NCBI GenBank assembly: GCA_016928975.1 | Contig: JAFGJR010000066.1 | Location: 1-64,000, forward strand | Direction: 5' to 3' | Source: Sedimentisphaerales bacterium | GTDB lineage: Bacteria > Planctomycetota > Phycisphaerae > Sedimentisphaerales > SG8-4 | Length of the DNA: 64,000 bases | Part shown: piece by piece, positions 8,748 through 19,118 of the stretch | How positions within the stretch are numbered: position 1 is the stretch's first letter | Layout of the letters: each line of letters starts with the position of its first letter | Program-made: the position numbers and the translations under genes | Notes under the pieces: model-generated | Databases searched by the model: none | What the model was told of the DNA's origin: nothing | What the model saw: only the letters and a program-made list of their open reading frames with translations

Positions 8748-10681
8748 GGCATCACCTCGAAGTAGCAGGCGGTCAGTGGCGGCAACGGCGGCATGTCAAC
8801 GCCACTCTCACGCAGCGCCAAAGCGGTGGTCGTCACTCGCAGCGGGTCCTTAGCGGCCAAGCGGTCGCAGAACTCGATCTTCGCATCGCCGGCGGCCGCA
8901 CCCAGCGCCGCAATCGCCTCGGGTGAGAAGGCAATGCGGACGTCCCGCAGGGTTTGCTGGCCATGGAGATTGGCCACGATCAGGAATCGCTGACCACCGG
9001 TCTTTTCGTGCCGGAGGAATGCATAGAGCCAGTGGCCGCTGGTGGTCTCACCATCCAGCCGTCCGAATCGCGGATTCTGGTTGTTCGCACGGTTCAACGG
9101 AATGAACTCGCCACGGCGCAAAGCCGGCTCGTTCGTCAGCGTGAGCAGGCGGGCATACCATGCTCGCAGTTCTATCTGCTGCGACGCAAGTCGGCCGCCA
9201 TCATAACGGTGACCGTTCACCCACTTGGCGAGCTCAGGCATGGACCAGTAGTCAAAGATGCTCGTGCGGGCGTCGTCGCCGCCGAAGCCCTCCGCGCCGA
9301 GGGCAGGTTCGCCCACCTCCTGGGCGTTGTAGACGAGCAGCGGCCCGCGGCCCAGGCCGAAGAGGATCGCCGACACCGGCCGGCCCACGGCTGCCCCGAG
9401 CCCGCCCCATTGAGTCGGGTTGGCCAGCCGGACTTCGTCGTGGTTCTCGGCATAGCGCAGCGATCGGTGCAGGGGTGCGACCGCGCCCAGCACGCCGTCG
9501 AGATCGTTCGCCCATTTCGGGCCGTCGTAGAGTCCCTTGAGGATGTCGTAGCTCTGATCGTCATAGACCGCGTCGAAGCCGGCGTCAATCAGGGCCGTCA
9601 GCACGTTGCCGTCGGTGAGCTTGTTCGAGTCGTCGTCATAGGCTTCGGCCACGAACAGCATGCCGCCGTCGCGCTGTCGAGCCCGCTCGATGGCCCATCG
9701 CCAGAACTCCAGGGGCACCCAGTGGGCCATGTCGCAACGGAAGCCGTCCACGCCCAGCTTCTGCCAGTGTGCGAGCACGGCGTCCATCTTGACCCAGGTG
9801 TCCGGAATCGGCTTGTCGGGCTCGGCGGCTGTTGGATACTCCTTCGGCCCATGCCGGCCCTTGGTGAAATCGAATCCGTAGTTGAGTTTCACCGTCTCGT
9901 ACCAGTCGCCGCCGTTGGGCGTCCATGACACGATGTTGTTGCCGGTGACCCTGCCGTGATCGCGTTCGCCGTCGAAAAACCCGTCACAGCCACCGACGAC
10001 CTGGCAGGTTGGGCTGACCGGCTTGCCGTCCTTCACCGTGGGCAGGCGCAACGGCGGCCGGCCCTGAAGGTAGAAGAAATTGTTGCCAGGCGCGAAGAAT
10101 CGGGAACAGTCATCCTTCGCACCAAAGCTGAGGTCCGGCCTCACCACGGAACGATAGCTGCGCGCCACGTGGTTCGGCACGCAGTCCATGATGGCCTTGA
10201 GCCCTTGGCCGTGGATGCGGGCCAGCAGCGCCTGGAACTCATCGAGACGACGGGCCGGCTCGTCGGCGTAGTCCGGGCACACATCGAAGTAGTCACGGAT
10301 CGCAAACGGCGACCCCGCGATGCCCTTGAGCAAATCGGGATCGTCCGCCGGCAGGCCGATGCTCGAATAATCCGTGGCCGTGGCCTGGCGCAGCACGCCC
10401 AACAGCCACAAGTGCGTGACACCCAATTCCCGCAGAGAGCCCAGCGCGCGATCGTTCAAGTCACTGAACTTGCCGACCCCATTCTCCGCGAGCGTGCCAT
10501 TGGGTCTGCGCGTTCCGTTCACGTTGCTGAACTGGCGGACGAAGAGCTGATAGATGCAGGGTCGTCCTGCGCGATCGCCGGCCCCCGCCGGCGGCAGCCA
10601 CCCCGCACACACGGCAAACCAGACCACAGCGAGACGTGCAGCACCCGTGTATGGGCGGCGGATCGTTCGAGATACGGCCAT
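8744..10681 (-). CDS. Secreted GH13 alpha-amylase
   Basis: First gene of the starch operon. The frame stays open far upstream, but that part is antisense to the next gene, so I start at ATG 10681, which is followed by a good signal peptide (hydrophobic AARLAVVWFAVCAGWLPP, then AGAG). GH13 motifs: MDCVPNHVARSY, VDGFRCDMAHW (nucleophile Asp), MLFVAEAYDDD (acid/base Glu) and YAENHDEVRLA (third Asp). It resembles GH13 enzymes that begin directly with CIYQLFVRQFSN. About 645 aa. The stop overlaps the malQ start. Likely role: external attack on starch or glycogen, feeding the MFS importer. Confidence 0.88.
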   Translation of the reverse strand: MAVSRTIRRPYTGAARLAVVWFAVCAGWLPPAGAGDRAGRPCIYQLFVRQFSNVNGTRRPNGTLAENGVGKFSDLNDRALGSLRELGVTHLWLLGVLRQATATDYSSIGLPADDPDLLKGIAGSPFAIRDYFDVCPDYADEPARRLDEFQALLARIHGQGLKAIMDCVPNHVARSYRSVVRPDLSFGAKDDCSRFFAPGNNFFYLQGRPPLRLPTVKDGKPVSPTCQVVGGCDGFFDGERDHGRVTGNNIVSWTPNGGDWYETVKLNYGFDFTKGRHGPKEYPTAAEPDKPIPDTWVKMDAVLAHWQKLGVDGFRCDMAHWVPLEFWRWAIERARQRDGGMLFVAEAYDDDSNKLTDGNVLTALIDAGFDAVYDDQSYDILKGLYDGPKWANDLDGVLGAVAPLHRSLRYAENHDEVRLANPTQWGGLGAAVGRPVSAILFGLGRGPLLVYNAQEVGEPALGAEGFGGDDARTSIFDYWSMPELAKWVNGHRYDGGRLASQQIELRAWYARLLTLTNEPALRRGEFIPLNRANNQNPRFGRLDGETTSGHWLYAFLRHEKTGGQRFLIVANLHGQQTLRDVRIAFSPEAIAALGAAAGDAKIEFCDRLAAKDPLRVTTTALALRESGVDMPPLPPLTACYFEVMP

Positions 10682-11026
10682 GTTGTCCCTCACATTGCGT
10701 CGTCGATGGAAGCCGGCAAGGCCAGAGCCTCCTTTTTGCGTCCATTGGGCGCCTATTATTGCGCGGGCCCGCAGGCAAGTCAACTCAGGTTTCACGGATC
10801 GATGGCCGGCGTCTATGGGAATGATAATATGTGCACGCTGCGACAAAAACTTGCGGCACGAGTCCTTGAACAGGACCGTCCACCTGCTCATAATCCAGGC
10901 TGGCCAGGAGAATGGCCGTGTGTGCCGGACAATGACCATGGAGAGCAAGGGGCCTGATCCACTCCTGTCAGGCAGCCGCAGGCCAGATGCCCGATGCCAT
11001 TTGGGGATAGACAAAGGAGATGAGGA
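10682..11026. other. Divergent intergenic region
   Basis: About 345 bp separate the leftward starch operon from the rightward PL22-like gene and must hold both promoters. AAAGGAG (about 11013) serves the rightward gene. I see AT-rich patches such as AATGATAATATG near 10820-10833, but no -35/-10 pair at proper spacing that I would defend, and no operator palindrome. Confidence 0.4.
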
Positions 11027-12223
11027 ATGTACACAAGACAGGTTCATGCACTGTTGCTTCTTGCGCTCGCCCAAACACCTATCGTGTCTTCGTCGTCCTG
11101 GGATTGCCAGGTGCTCCCATCCGAGCAGAAGGTCGAGGTGGACCCCCGGAGCAGGGCCACGATCACATTCGTGACGACGGCGCCGTCCTCGGACACCAAT
11201 TTCTACTTTCACAGGCGATGTTTCCTCTGGAACAACCGCCTGATGCTCTTCTTTTCGGACCGCTTCGGCCGGACAGAAGTGATGGGCTACCTCGTGGACA
11301 CAGGCGAGCTGCTGCGCCTCAACCAGGCGGAAGCGCCCGCGGCGGGATCGCCGGCAATCTCCCATAAGGGGGATTGGCTCTTCGTCTCCAGGGAACATGC
11401 CATCTACAAGTGGCACCTGGATGTCACCCTGAAGCCGCAAACCGCGGTACGCATCACCGAAACGAAGCTGGTGGAGATACCCCCCGAAGCGCAAGAGCGC
11501 TCTTTTCTGGAAGAGAACTGCGATGGCACCCTCCTCGCCTTCAGCTACCGCCTCGCCGGAGACTATTTCATTGGATTCTGCGATACCGCTACGGGTCGAT
11601 TCCTGCCTCCGGCGAGACTCGACTTCAAGCCCGACCACCTACAGTTCCACCGGAGCCGACCCGACCTTCTGGCCTTCTGTCGCGTTTACGACAGCGATAT
11701 GGCGCCGTTGGACCCGGCCGTGCCTCGCCATGCGCGCATCTGGTTCATGAATGTCAATACGCGCGTGCCCATTCCCGCCTTCTACCAGGTGCCGGGCGAG
11801 ATCGTCACTCACGAATGCTGGTGGCTCAATGACCAGATGACGTTCGTTGGAGGTCATCATCACGAAGGCAACCGTGAGGAAGGTCACGTGAAGGTGCTTG
11901 ACCTCAAGACCGGCGAGATCCGGATCATTGGGGCAGGCGCCTGGCTGGAAGATGCCACGGCGTATCAACTTTCCCAGGCGAACTGGTGGCACGCGTGCGG
12001 AAGCCCCAACGGCCAGTGGGTGGCGGCGGACAACTGGCACGGCATGGTCGCACTTTTCAACGCGAAGACGACCGAGAAGAAGATTTTGACCTCCGGACAC
12101 CGCACCTATGGCGGCGGCCAACATCTGCACGTCGGGTGGGATCTGACCGGAGAACGCGTCGAGTTCACCTCGAACAAACTGGGCAATCCGGACGTCTGTA
12201 TCGCGATCCTCCCCACGAACTAA
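11027..12223 (+). CDS. Secreted beta-propeller protein, oligogalacturonate lyase (PL22)-like
   Basis: A 398-aa protein with a short N-terminal hydrophobic signal (ALLLLALAQTPI). Repeated blade-like segments (for example GYLVDTGELLRL, MNVNTRVPIPAFYQ, VKVLDLKTGEIRIIG) and His-rich pieces THECWW, GGHHHEGN and GGGQHLHVGWD recall the seven-bladed oligogalacturonate lyases, which bind a metal through His and Gln side chains and cleave short pectin fragments. The Gln-His-x-His cluster does not have exactly the spacing I remember for the Yersinia enzyme, so it may be a relative with another substrate. AAAGGAG lies at good distance before the ATG. It converges with the CE1 esterase gene. No operon partner. 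Confidence 0.6.
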   Translation: MYTRQVHALLLLALAQTPIVSSSSWDCQVLPSEQKVEVDPRSRATITFVTTAPSSDTNFYFHRRCFLWNNRLMLFFSDRFGRTEVMGYLVDTGELLRLNQAEAPAAGSPAISHKGDWLFVSREHAIYKWHLDVTLKPQTAVRITETKLVEIPPEAQERSFLEENCDGTLLAFSYRLAGDYFIGFCDTATGRFLPPARLDFKPDHLQFHRSRPDLLAFCRVYDSDMAPLDPAVPRHARIWFMNVNTRVPIPAFYQVPGEIVTHECWWLNDQMTFVGGHHHEGNREEGHVKVLDLKTGEIRIIGAGAWLEDATAYQLSQANWWHACGSPNGQWVAADNWHGMVALFNAKTTEKKILTSGHRTYGGGQHLHVGWDLTGERVEFTSNKLGNPDVCIAILPTN

Positions 12224-12354
12224 CTCTCTGAAGAGCGATTGGGCGAACTCATGCAGGTTGCGACGTCAGGTCTGCCACTCGTGGACGGTGTCGGGCGAGA
12301 TGCAGCAAACGTCGCCGATCCCAACAGCAAGCCAAGCGTCGCGACAGTGACTCC

Positions 12355-14061
<1,707 letters not shown>

Positions 14062-14291
14062 TCACGATGCTCCTGCCTTTCACGTTCTGTTGGCGCCTGG
14101 TTGATTCTACCGTCTGACTCGTCCAGACCGCCATCAGCTTGTATAACACCGCTCGGAAGGGCTGGATGTGAAATGAAAAAAGGAATCCGAGCGTGATTTT
14201 TTCCCCTCTCTTGACATTTTTCATAGCTCACTTCACTGTTTGTGTCGGTGATAAGATGAAGAGAACGTAACCGAAACAGCATGGATTGGCT

Positions 14292-14825
14292 ATGGGGCAG
14301 GACAGACGCACTCTGGACTTCCTGGGGCTGTTCGTGCGGCACCAACAGGAGATCTATGCCTATATCCTGACTCTGGTGCCTCACGTGAACGATGCGGATG
14401 ATTTGTTTCAGGACGGGATGACCGTCATGTGGCGCAAGTTCGACCAGTTCAAGCCGGGAACGAACTTCGCCGCCTGGGGTATTCAAATCATGCGTTATGA
14501 GATTCTCGAGTACCGTCGCCACCTGGCCCGCAGTAAACGAGTCTCCATCGAGGATTCGTTGTTCGAGGCATTGATGGACTACGTCCCCACCATTCAAGAC
14601 GAACTGGCCGTGCGCATAGAGGCCCTGCGCAAGTGTCAGGCCCTCCTGGACGATCGGGCCAAGCGGATCCTCAAGATGCGCTATGAGCACAACACCCCAG
14701 TGGAGGAGATCGCTGCCTACCTGAAGGTATCCCGCCGCCACGTCTACCACATTCTCGGCCAGATCAATCGTGTACTGTTGCGCTGCATGCGCAGGACGCT
14801 GGCAGAAGGGAGCCGCCCGGCATGA
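14292..14825 (+). CDS. ECF-like RNA polymerase sigma factor (Rhodopirellula/Verrucomicrobium type)
   Basis: Sigma-70 family factor of about 178 aa. Region 2 is visible as LFVRHQQEIYAYILTLVPHVNDADDLFQDG followed by VMWRKFDQF and FAAWGIQIMRYEILEYRR; region 4 as LDDRAKRILKMRYEHNT-VEEIAAYLKVSRRHVYHIL. I use ATG 14292; an in-frame TTG at 14286 is the only nearby alternative and no strong Shine-Dalgarno favours either. Its stop overlaps the ATG of the FecR gene (ATGA), so sigma and anti-sigma are coupled, the usual layout for surface-signalling pairs in planctomycetes. The next gene, GH95, follows closely, suggesting it may be in the regulon. A TTGACA sits at 14211 but lacks a matching -10. Confidence 0.88.
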   Translation: MGQDRRTLDFLGLFVRHQQEIYAYILTLVPHVNDADDLFQDGMTVMWRKFDQFKPGTNFAAWGIQIMRYEILEYRRHLARSKRVSIEDSLFEALMDYVPTIQDELAVRIEALRKCQALLDDRAKRILKMRYEHNTPVEEIAAYLKVSRRHVYHILGQINRVLLRCMRRTLAEGSRPA

Positions 14826-16372
14826 GCACACCTCCTCTTCCCGATATGGATGAGCTGTTGCAGCGTCTGCTGGACGATCAGATCGAGCCCGACGAGATGG
14901 AGCGTCTCGTGAAGGCGATCCGTGAGGACCCCCGGGTGCGGGATTACTACATCGACAGCTTGCTGGTCTCCGCTGTGATCCGGCGTTCCAGCCAAGTGAC
15001 CGGGGAGTTGTCCAAGTCAGATCTGATCCGGGCGCTCTCCAGCGGCGAGCCCCGATCAGGCTTCAAACGCGTTGTGCGACACCTCCGTTCCATCGCAGCG
15101 ATCCTGATCCTTGGGGCCTTGATCTTCACGTCTGTGACCTTGTTCCGTCACTGGGCTCAAGGCCCGGCGATCGGCAGCCTAGTCGGGGCGTATGAGGCTC
15201 AATGGCGAGGGGCTCGTCCGCGTCCGGGCGAACCACTGCACAGCCGTGCGTACGACCTGCGCGATGGTCTGGCGAAGATGGAGCTGGGCCAGGGGACAAG
15301 TCTCCTGCTTGAAGCTCCTTGCCAAGTCAGATTGAAGAGCATTGACGAAGTGACCCTGAAGAAGGGCACGCTCACGGCTGTGGTCCCCCCGCAGGCCAAA
15401 GGATTCCGGGTACGGACACCCACGGCCCTCATCACGGACTTGGGTACGGAATTCGGGGTGATTGCGCGTTCCGACGGGAGCATCGAAGCTCATGTTCTGA
15501 AAGGCCACGTCAGCGTGGCCCTCGACCCCGATAGATCGGGTCGGCCGACATCGCTCGTCGTGAGTGAGGGGCAGGCCGCAACGGTTGACGCCACAGGACG
15601 GACGATTCGAGACGGGCTGGCTGCTCGGGCGGATTCCTTCCTCCTTCAACTGCCATCGTCCAGCCAACCCTCCAGTTCGGTGGGACGACTGAACCTCGCC
15701 GACATCGTGAGCGGAGGCAACGGCCGCGGCGCAGGCACGTCGGAGCGGGGGATCGACTTGGGGACCGGCCAGGTATTCAAGGGTCCCGCTACCACGATTC
15801 GGCGGGTCCGACAAAACGAGTTCCGGTCGGTGCCGCAGTTGCGCGGCATTGACGGCGTGTTCGTGCCCAACGGAGCCTTGGGCCCAGTCGTGATCAGCTC
15901 CACTGGACTGGCCTTCGCCGAATGTCCTCGGACGATGGGAAGTTACTATGGCGGCCCAGCGAATAGTGGCGAGTTCTTTGATATTCCAAGCCGCCAAGTC
16001 TATACGGCCCGGCTCGATGGCGTCAGTTATGGCACATCCACACATCCAGCCCTGAACTTCCATCCCAATGCAGGCATTACCTTCGACCTGGACCAGATTC
16101 GCCAGGACAACCCGGATATCCAGATCAATCGGTTCACCGCTGTGTGCGGCATACCAAAGGACTTGCCTCAAGCTCAGTTCAGCGCCGCCGATGTCTGGGT
16201 CCTTCTGGATGGCGTCGTTCGCCTTCACCTGCGCTATCCTGTGGAACGGAACGTTGTTGAGAGAATGGATGTGCCGGTCCCTACCCAGACACGGTTCCTG
16301 ACGCTGGTCGCCACGTGCTCCGGGCGCGCGGACTATTCCTGGATCTTATTGGGTGACCCTTTTCTGGAGTGA
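14822..16372 (+). CDS. FecR-domain transmembrane protein, probable anti-sigma factor
   Basis: Cytoplasmic helical N-terminus (1-85, zinc-less anti-sigma-like), a single membrane helix at about 90-108 (IAAILILGALIFTSVTLF), then an extracytoplasmic FecR domain around 150-235 with MELGQGTSLLLEAPCQVRL, LKKGTLTAVVPPQAKGFRVRTP and ITDLGTEFGV. Residues ~330-516 form a beta-rich C-terminal domain (INRFTAVCGIPKDL, DVWVLLDGVVRLHL) resembling NPCBM-like carbohydrate-binding folds. FecR proteins sense an external signal and control a partner sigma factor; here the partner is the overlapping upstream gene. A C-terminal glycan-binding module would let the pair sense polysaccharide directly, which is inference. 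Confidence 0.82.
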   Translation: MSTPPLPDMDELLQRLLDDQIEPDEMERLVKAIREDPRVRDYYIDSLLVSAVIRRSSQVTGELSKSDLIRALSSGEPRSGFKRVVRHLRSIAAILILGALIFTSVTLFRHWAQGPAIGSLVGAYEAQWRGARPRPGEPLHSRAYDLRDGLAKMELGQGTSLLLEAPCQVRLKSIDEVTLKKGTLTAVVPPQAKGFRVRTPTALITDLGTEFGVIARSDGSIEAHVLKGHVSVALDPDRSGRPTSLVVSEGQAATVDATGRTIRDGLAARADSFLLQLPSSSQPSSSVGRLNLADIVSGGNGRGAGTSERGIDLGTGQVFKGPATTIRRVRQNEFRSVPQLRGIDGVFVPNGALGPVVISSTGLAFAECPRTMGSYYGGPANSGEFFDIPSRQVYTARLDGVSYGTSTHPALNFHPNAGITFDLDQIRQDNPDIQINRFTAVCGIPKDLPQAQFSAADVWVLLDGVVRLHLRYPVERNVVERMDVPVPTQTRFLTLVATCSGRADYSWILLGDPFLE

Positions 16373-16399
16373 GTGTTCACTCTTTAGGAGGCTGATATC

Positions 16400-18712
16400 A
16401 TGATCGGTATGCACGCTGTGCTCCTAACGTGGATTCTGACTTTATCCGGTAGTACGGCTGTCGCGCAGCCGCCTGTGGAGCCGCTGAGTCTGTGGTACCG
16501 CCAGCCGGCCAAGCAGTGGGTCGAGGCCCTGGCCGTGGGCAATGGGCGGCTCGGGGCGATGGTCTTTGGCGGCATTGCACAGGAACGGATCCAATTGAAT
16601 GAGGACACGCTCTGGGCCGGCGGGCCGTACGACCCGGCGAATCCCGACGCGCTGGAGGCGCTTCCAAAGGTGCGGGAACTGATCTTCGCCGGCCGATACC
16701 GGGAAGCGCACAACCTGATCGGGCAGAAGATGATGGCCAAGCCCTTGACCCAAATGCCCTATCAGTGCGTGGGGGACCTGTTGCTGGAGTTTCCCGGTGC
16801 CAACGGGGTGATGACGGATTACCGGCGAGACCTGAACCTGGATACAGCCGTGGCCACCGTCGCGTATACGATCGATTCAGTGCGCTACACGCGAGAAGTC
16901 TTCTCCAGCCCCGTGGATCGGGTCATCGTGATTCGCTTGAAAGCGGACAAGCCCGGCAAGATCACGTTTACGGCCGGCATGAAGCCGCCACAGAAGGCAT
17001 CAGTAACGGTGGAGTCGCCCAACACTCTGATGATGCAAGGTGTCAACGGGGGGACTCGTGGCGTTGCCGGCGCCCTCAAGTATCAGGCGAGGGTGGCGGT
17101 TGCGGCTTGGGGCGGGCAAATCGTGCCGGCCGATGGCCAGATCACCGTCAACGATGCGGATTCCGCGTTACTGCTGATTGCGGCCGCGACCAGCTACAAG
17201 AGCTTCAAAGACGTGAGCGGCGATCCCGAGGCATTGACTAAAGATGCTATTGCCAGAGCAAGCAACAAGTCTTTCGAGACAATGCTCAAGGACCATACGG
17301 CTGCGCATCAGATGCTGTTTCGGCGAGTCACGCTGGACCTCGGCACGACTCCCGCTGCCCAACGTCCAACGGATGAACGGATTCGAGACCTCAACAAGAC
17401 GAACGATCCACAACTGGCGGCGCTGTACTTTCAGTTTGGCCGGTATCTGCTGATCAGCAGCTCGCGACCGGGCTGTCAGCCGGCGAATCTCCAGGGCATC
17501 TGGAACGACAGCATGAACCCGCCCTGGCAAAGCAAGTACACGATCAATATCAACACCGAAATGAACTACTGGCCGGCCGAGCCGACGAACCTCGGCGAGT
17601 GCGTCGAGCCGCTCGTGGCGATGGTGATGGATCTGACCGAAACCGGCGCGCGCACGGCCCAAACCATGTACAACGCCGGCGGCTGGGTCACCCACCACAA
17701 TACCGACCTGTGGCGGGCCTCCGCTCCGATCGACGGTCCCCAGTGGGGCATGTGGCCGATGGGCGGCGCCTGGCTGTGCCTGCACCTGTGGGACCACTAC
17801 GACTATTCCCGCGACAAGGAATACCTGGCCAGGGTCTATCCGGCCCTGAAGGGAGCGACGCAGTTCTTCCTCAACACGCTGGTCGAAGAGCCCAAGCACA
17901 AATGGCTCGTGACGTGCCCGTCGCTGTCGCCGGAGAATGGGCATCCGTTCGGCACGAGCATCTGCGCGGGACCCACGATGGACATGCAGATCCTGCGCGA
18001 CCTGTTCACCAACTGTATCCGCGCGGCGGAGATTCTCGGCGTCGATGAGGACTTGCGAGAACAGGCGGCCGCGACATGCCAGCGCCTGGCCCCGAACCAG
18101 ATCGGCAGCGCGGGCCAGCTCCAGGAATGGCTGGAGGATTGGGACATGAAGGCCCCGGAGATTCATCACCGGCATGTCTCGCATCTCTACGGCCTGTATC
18201 CGAGCGATCAGATCCACGTGCGGACCACGCCCGATCTGGCGGCCGCGGTACGCAAGAGCCTGGAGATTCGCGGCGACGAAGCCACCGGCTGGGGCATCGG
18301 CTGGCGCCTGAACCTCTGGGCACGCCTCCACGACGCCGAGCACGCCTACACGATTCTCACGATGCTGCTGCGACCCGAGCGGACCTATCCGAACATGTTC
18401 GACGCCCATCCGCCATTCCAGATCGATGGCAACTTCGGCGGCACCTCCGGCATCGGCGAAATGCTCCTACAAAGCTGTGCCAGCGAGATCGAGCTGCTGC
18501 CCGCCTTGCCCAAAGCCTGGCCCAACGGCTCCGTCAAGGGTCTTCGCGCCCGCGGCGGCTTCGAGCTGGACATCCAGTGGAAGGACAGTAAGCTCGTGAA
18601 CGTAACCGTGCGTTCGCTCGCCGGCGGCTCCTGCCGACTTCGCTACGGCGCCGTCACGCGAGACCTGAGCCTGGCCAAAGGCCAGAGCGCTCAATGGGAC
18701 GGAGTCAAATGA
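16400..18712 (+). CDS. Secreted alpha-L-fucosidase, GH95
   Basis: Full-length GH95 enzyme (770 aa) with a signal peptide (about 1-22). Diagnostic stretches: PLSLWYRQPAKQWVEALAVGNGRLGAMVFG at the start of the N-terminal beta domain, IQLNEDTLWAGGPYDP, and in the (alpha/alpha)6 barrel ININTEMNYWPAEPTNLGE (about 380-400, the Asn pair that activates water) and FQIDGNFGGTSGIGEMLLQS (about 672-690, catalytic Asp region). GH95 inverting enzymes remove terminal alpha-1,2-fucose (some act on galactose). AGGAGG lies 9 bases before the ATG. The gene begins 27 bp after the FecR stop, so it probably forms an operon with the sigma/anti-sigma pair. Confidence 0.93.
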   Translation: MIGMHAVLLTWILTLSGSTAVAQPPVEPLSLWYRQPAKQWVEALAVGNGRLGAMVFGGIAQERIQLNEDTLWAGGPYDPANPDALEALPKVRELIFAGRYREAHNLIGQKMMAKPLTQMPYQCVGDLLLEFPGANGVMTDYRRDLNLDTAVATVAYTIDSVRYTREVFSSPVDRVIVIRLKADKPGKITFTAGMKPPQKASVTVESPNTLMMQGVNGGTRGVAGALKYQARVAVAAWGGQIVPADGQITVNDADSALLLIAAATSYKSFKDVSGDPEALTKDAIARASNKSFETMLKDHTAAHQMLFRRVTLDLGTTPAAQRPTDERIRDLNKTNDPQLAALYFQFGRYLLISSSRPGCQPANLQGIWNDSMNPPWQSKYTININTEMNYWPAEPTNLGECVEPLVAMVMDLTETGARTAQTMYNAGGWVTHHNTDLWRASAPIDGPQWGMWPMGGAWLCLHLWDHYDYSRDKEYLARVYPALKGATQFFLNTLVEEPKHKWLVTCPSLSPENGHPFGTSICAGPTMDMQILRDLFTNCIRAAEILGVDEDLREQAAATCQRLAPNQIGSAGQLQEWLEDWDMKAPEIHHRHVSHLYGLYPSDQIHVRTTPDLAAAVRKSLEIRGDEATGWGIGWRLNLWARLHDAEHAYTILTMLLRPERTYPNMFDAHPPFQIDGNFGGTSGIGEMLLQSCASEIELLPALPKAWPNGSVKGLRARGGFELDIQWKDSKLVNVTVRSLAGGSCRLRYGAVTRDLSLAKGQSAQWDGVK

Positions 18713-18792
18713 TGAGAGTAAGGGCCTTCCAGCCCGGGGTCTTGCAGGGTATGTGAGAAGTGGCCAGGCATCCTGCTCGTGAGATTCTGTGG

Positions 18793-18811
18793 CATCGGCA
18801 TCCTGCCGATG
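18793..18811. repeat. REP-like hairpin
   Basis: CATCGGCA / TGCCGATG, an 8-bp perfect stem with a three-base TCC loop, preceded by GTGG. The core matches the terminal hairpins of the RAYT element at 54336-55023, and it lies 25 bp from a broken RAYT gene fragment. It sits in the 406-bp gap between the GH95 and ABC genes. Confidence 0.6.
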
Positions 18812-18835
18812 ATTCATGGGCTGAGAATTCCCACT

Positions 18836-18934
18836 GTAGTCATCCTCCTGGAAGAAGGTCTGTTGGCGTCGGTTTCCTCGCTGCGTGACGTGGCGAGCGA
18901 TTACTGGAACCACCACTTTCGCAAATCGAGCCAT
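18836..18934 (-). pseudogene. N-terminal fragment of a REP-associated tyrosine transposase (RAYT)
   Basis: Reading leftward from ATG 18934, the first ~33 residues (MARFAKVVVPVIARHVTQRG followed by NRRQQTFFQEDDY) match the characteristic N-terminus of RAYT/Y1 transposases, in which HVTQRGN is a hallmark. The match stops at about 18836 and the HUH and C-terminal motifs are missing; the frame then runs into the REP hairpin and the antisense of GH95. So it is a 3'-truncated relic and not the same sequence as the intact RAYT at 54.4 kb. Confidence 0.65.
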
Positions 18935-19055
18935 ATTCAAAGCTTGCCCAAGTCACGCCCCAGCGTCAACCCCGCCCCCGAATTCAGTATGGCATCCCAG
19001 GAATTCCAGGGCGCTGTTCGTGGTTGAATGCTCTTTCTTCTGTGGAGCGTCGGCG

Positions 19056-19061
19056 TATAAT
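19056..19061 (+). promoter_or_regulatory. TATAAT box, possible -10 of the ABC operon
   Basis: A perfect TATAAT lies 58 bp before the ATG of the ABC ATPase gene. The hexamer at the right distance upstream (TTTCTT, 19034-19039, 16-bp spacer) is a poor -35 match, so this is only a candidate promoter. Confidence 0.3.
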
Positions 19062-19118
19062 TCACCATGCCGTTGTATGCCAGAAGTGCTTCTTTCAGAC
19101 ATCTTGGTACTGAACATC

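Noticed and set aside
10682..11638. The amylase frame stays open 319 codons upstream of 10681
   Set aside because: The extension is antisense to the PL22-like gene, has Arg-rich low-complexity composition, and the signal peptide starts at 10681.
14211..14239. TTGACA as a -35 box for the sigma-factor gene
   Set aside because: No -10-like hexamer at 16-18 bp; only CACTGT or ACTGTT is found.
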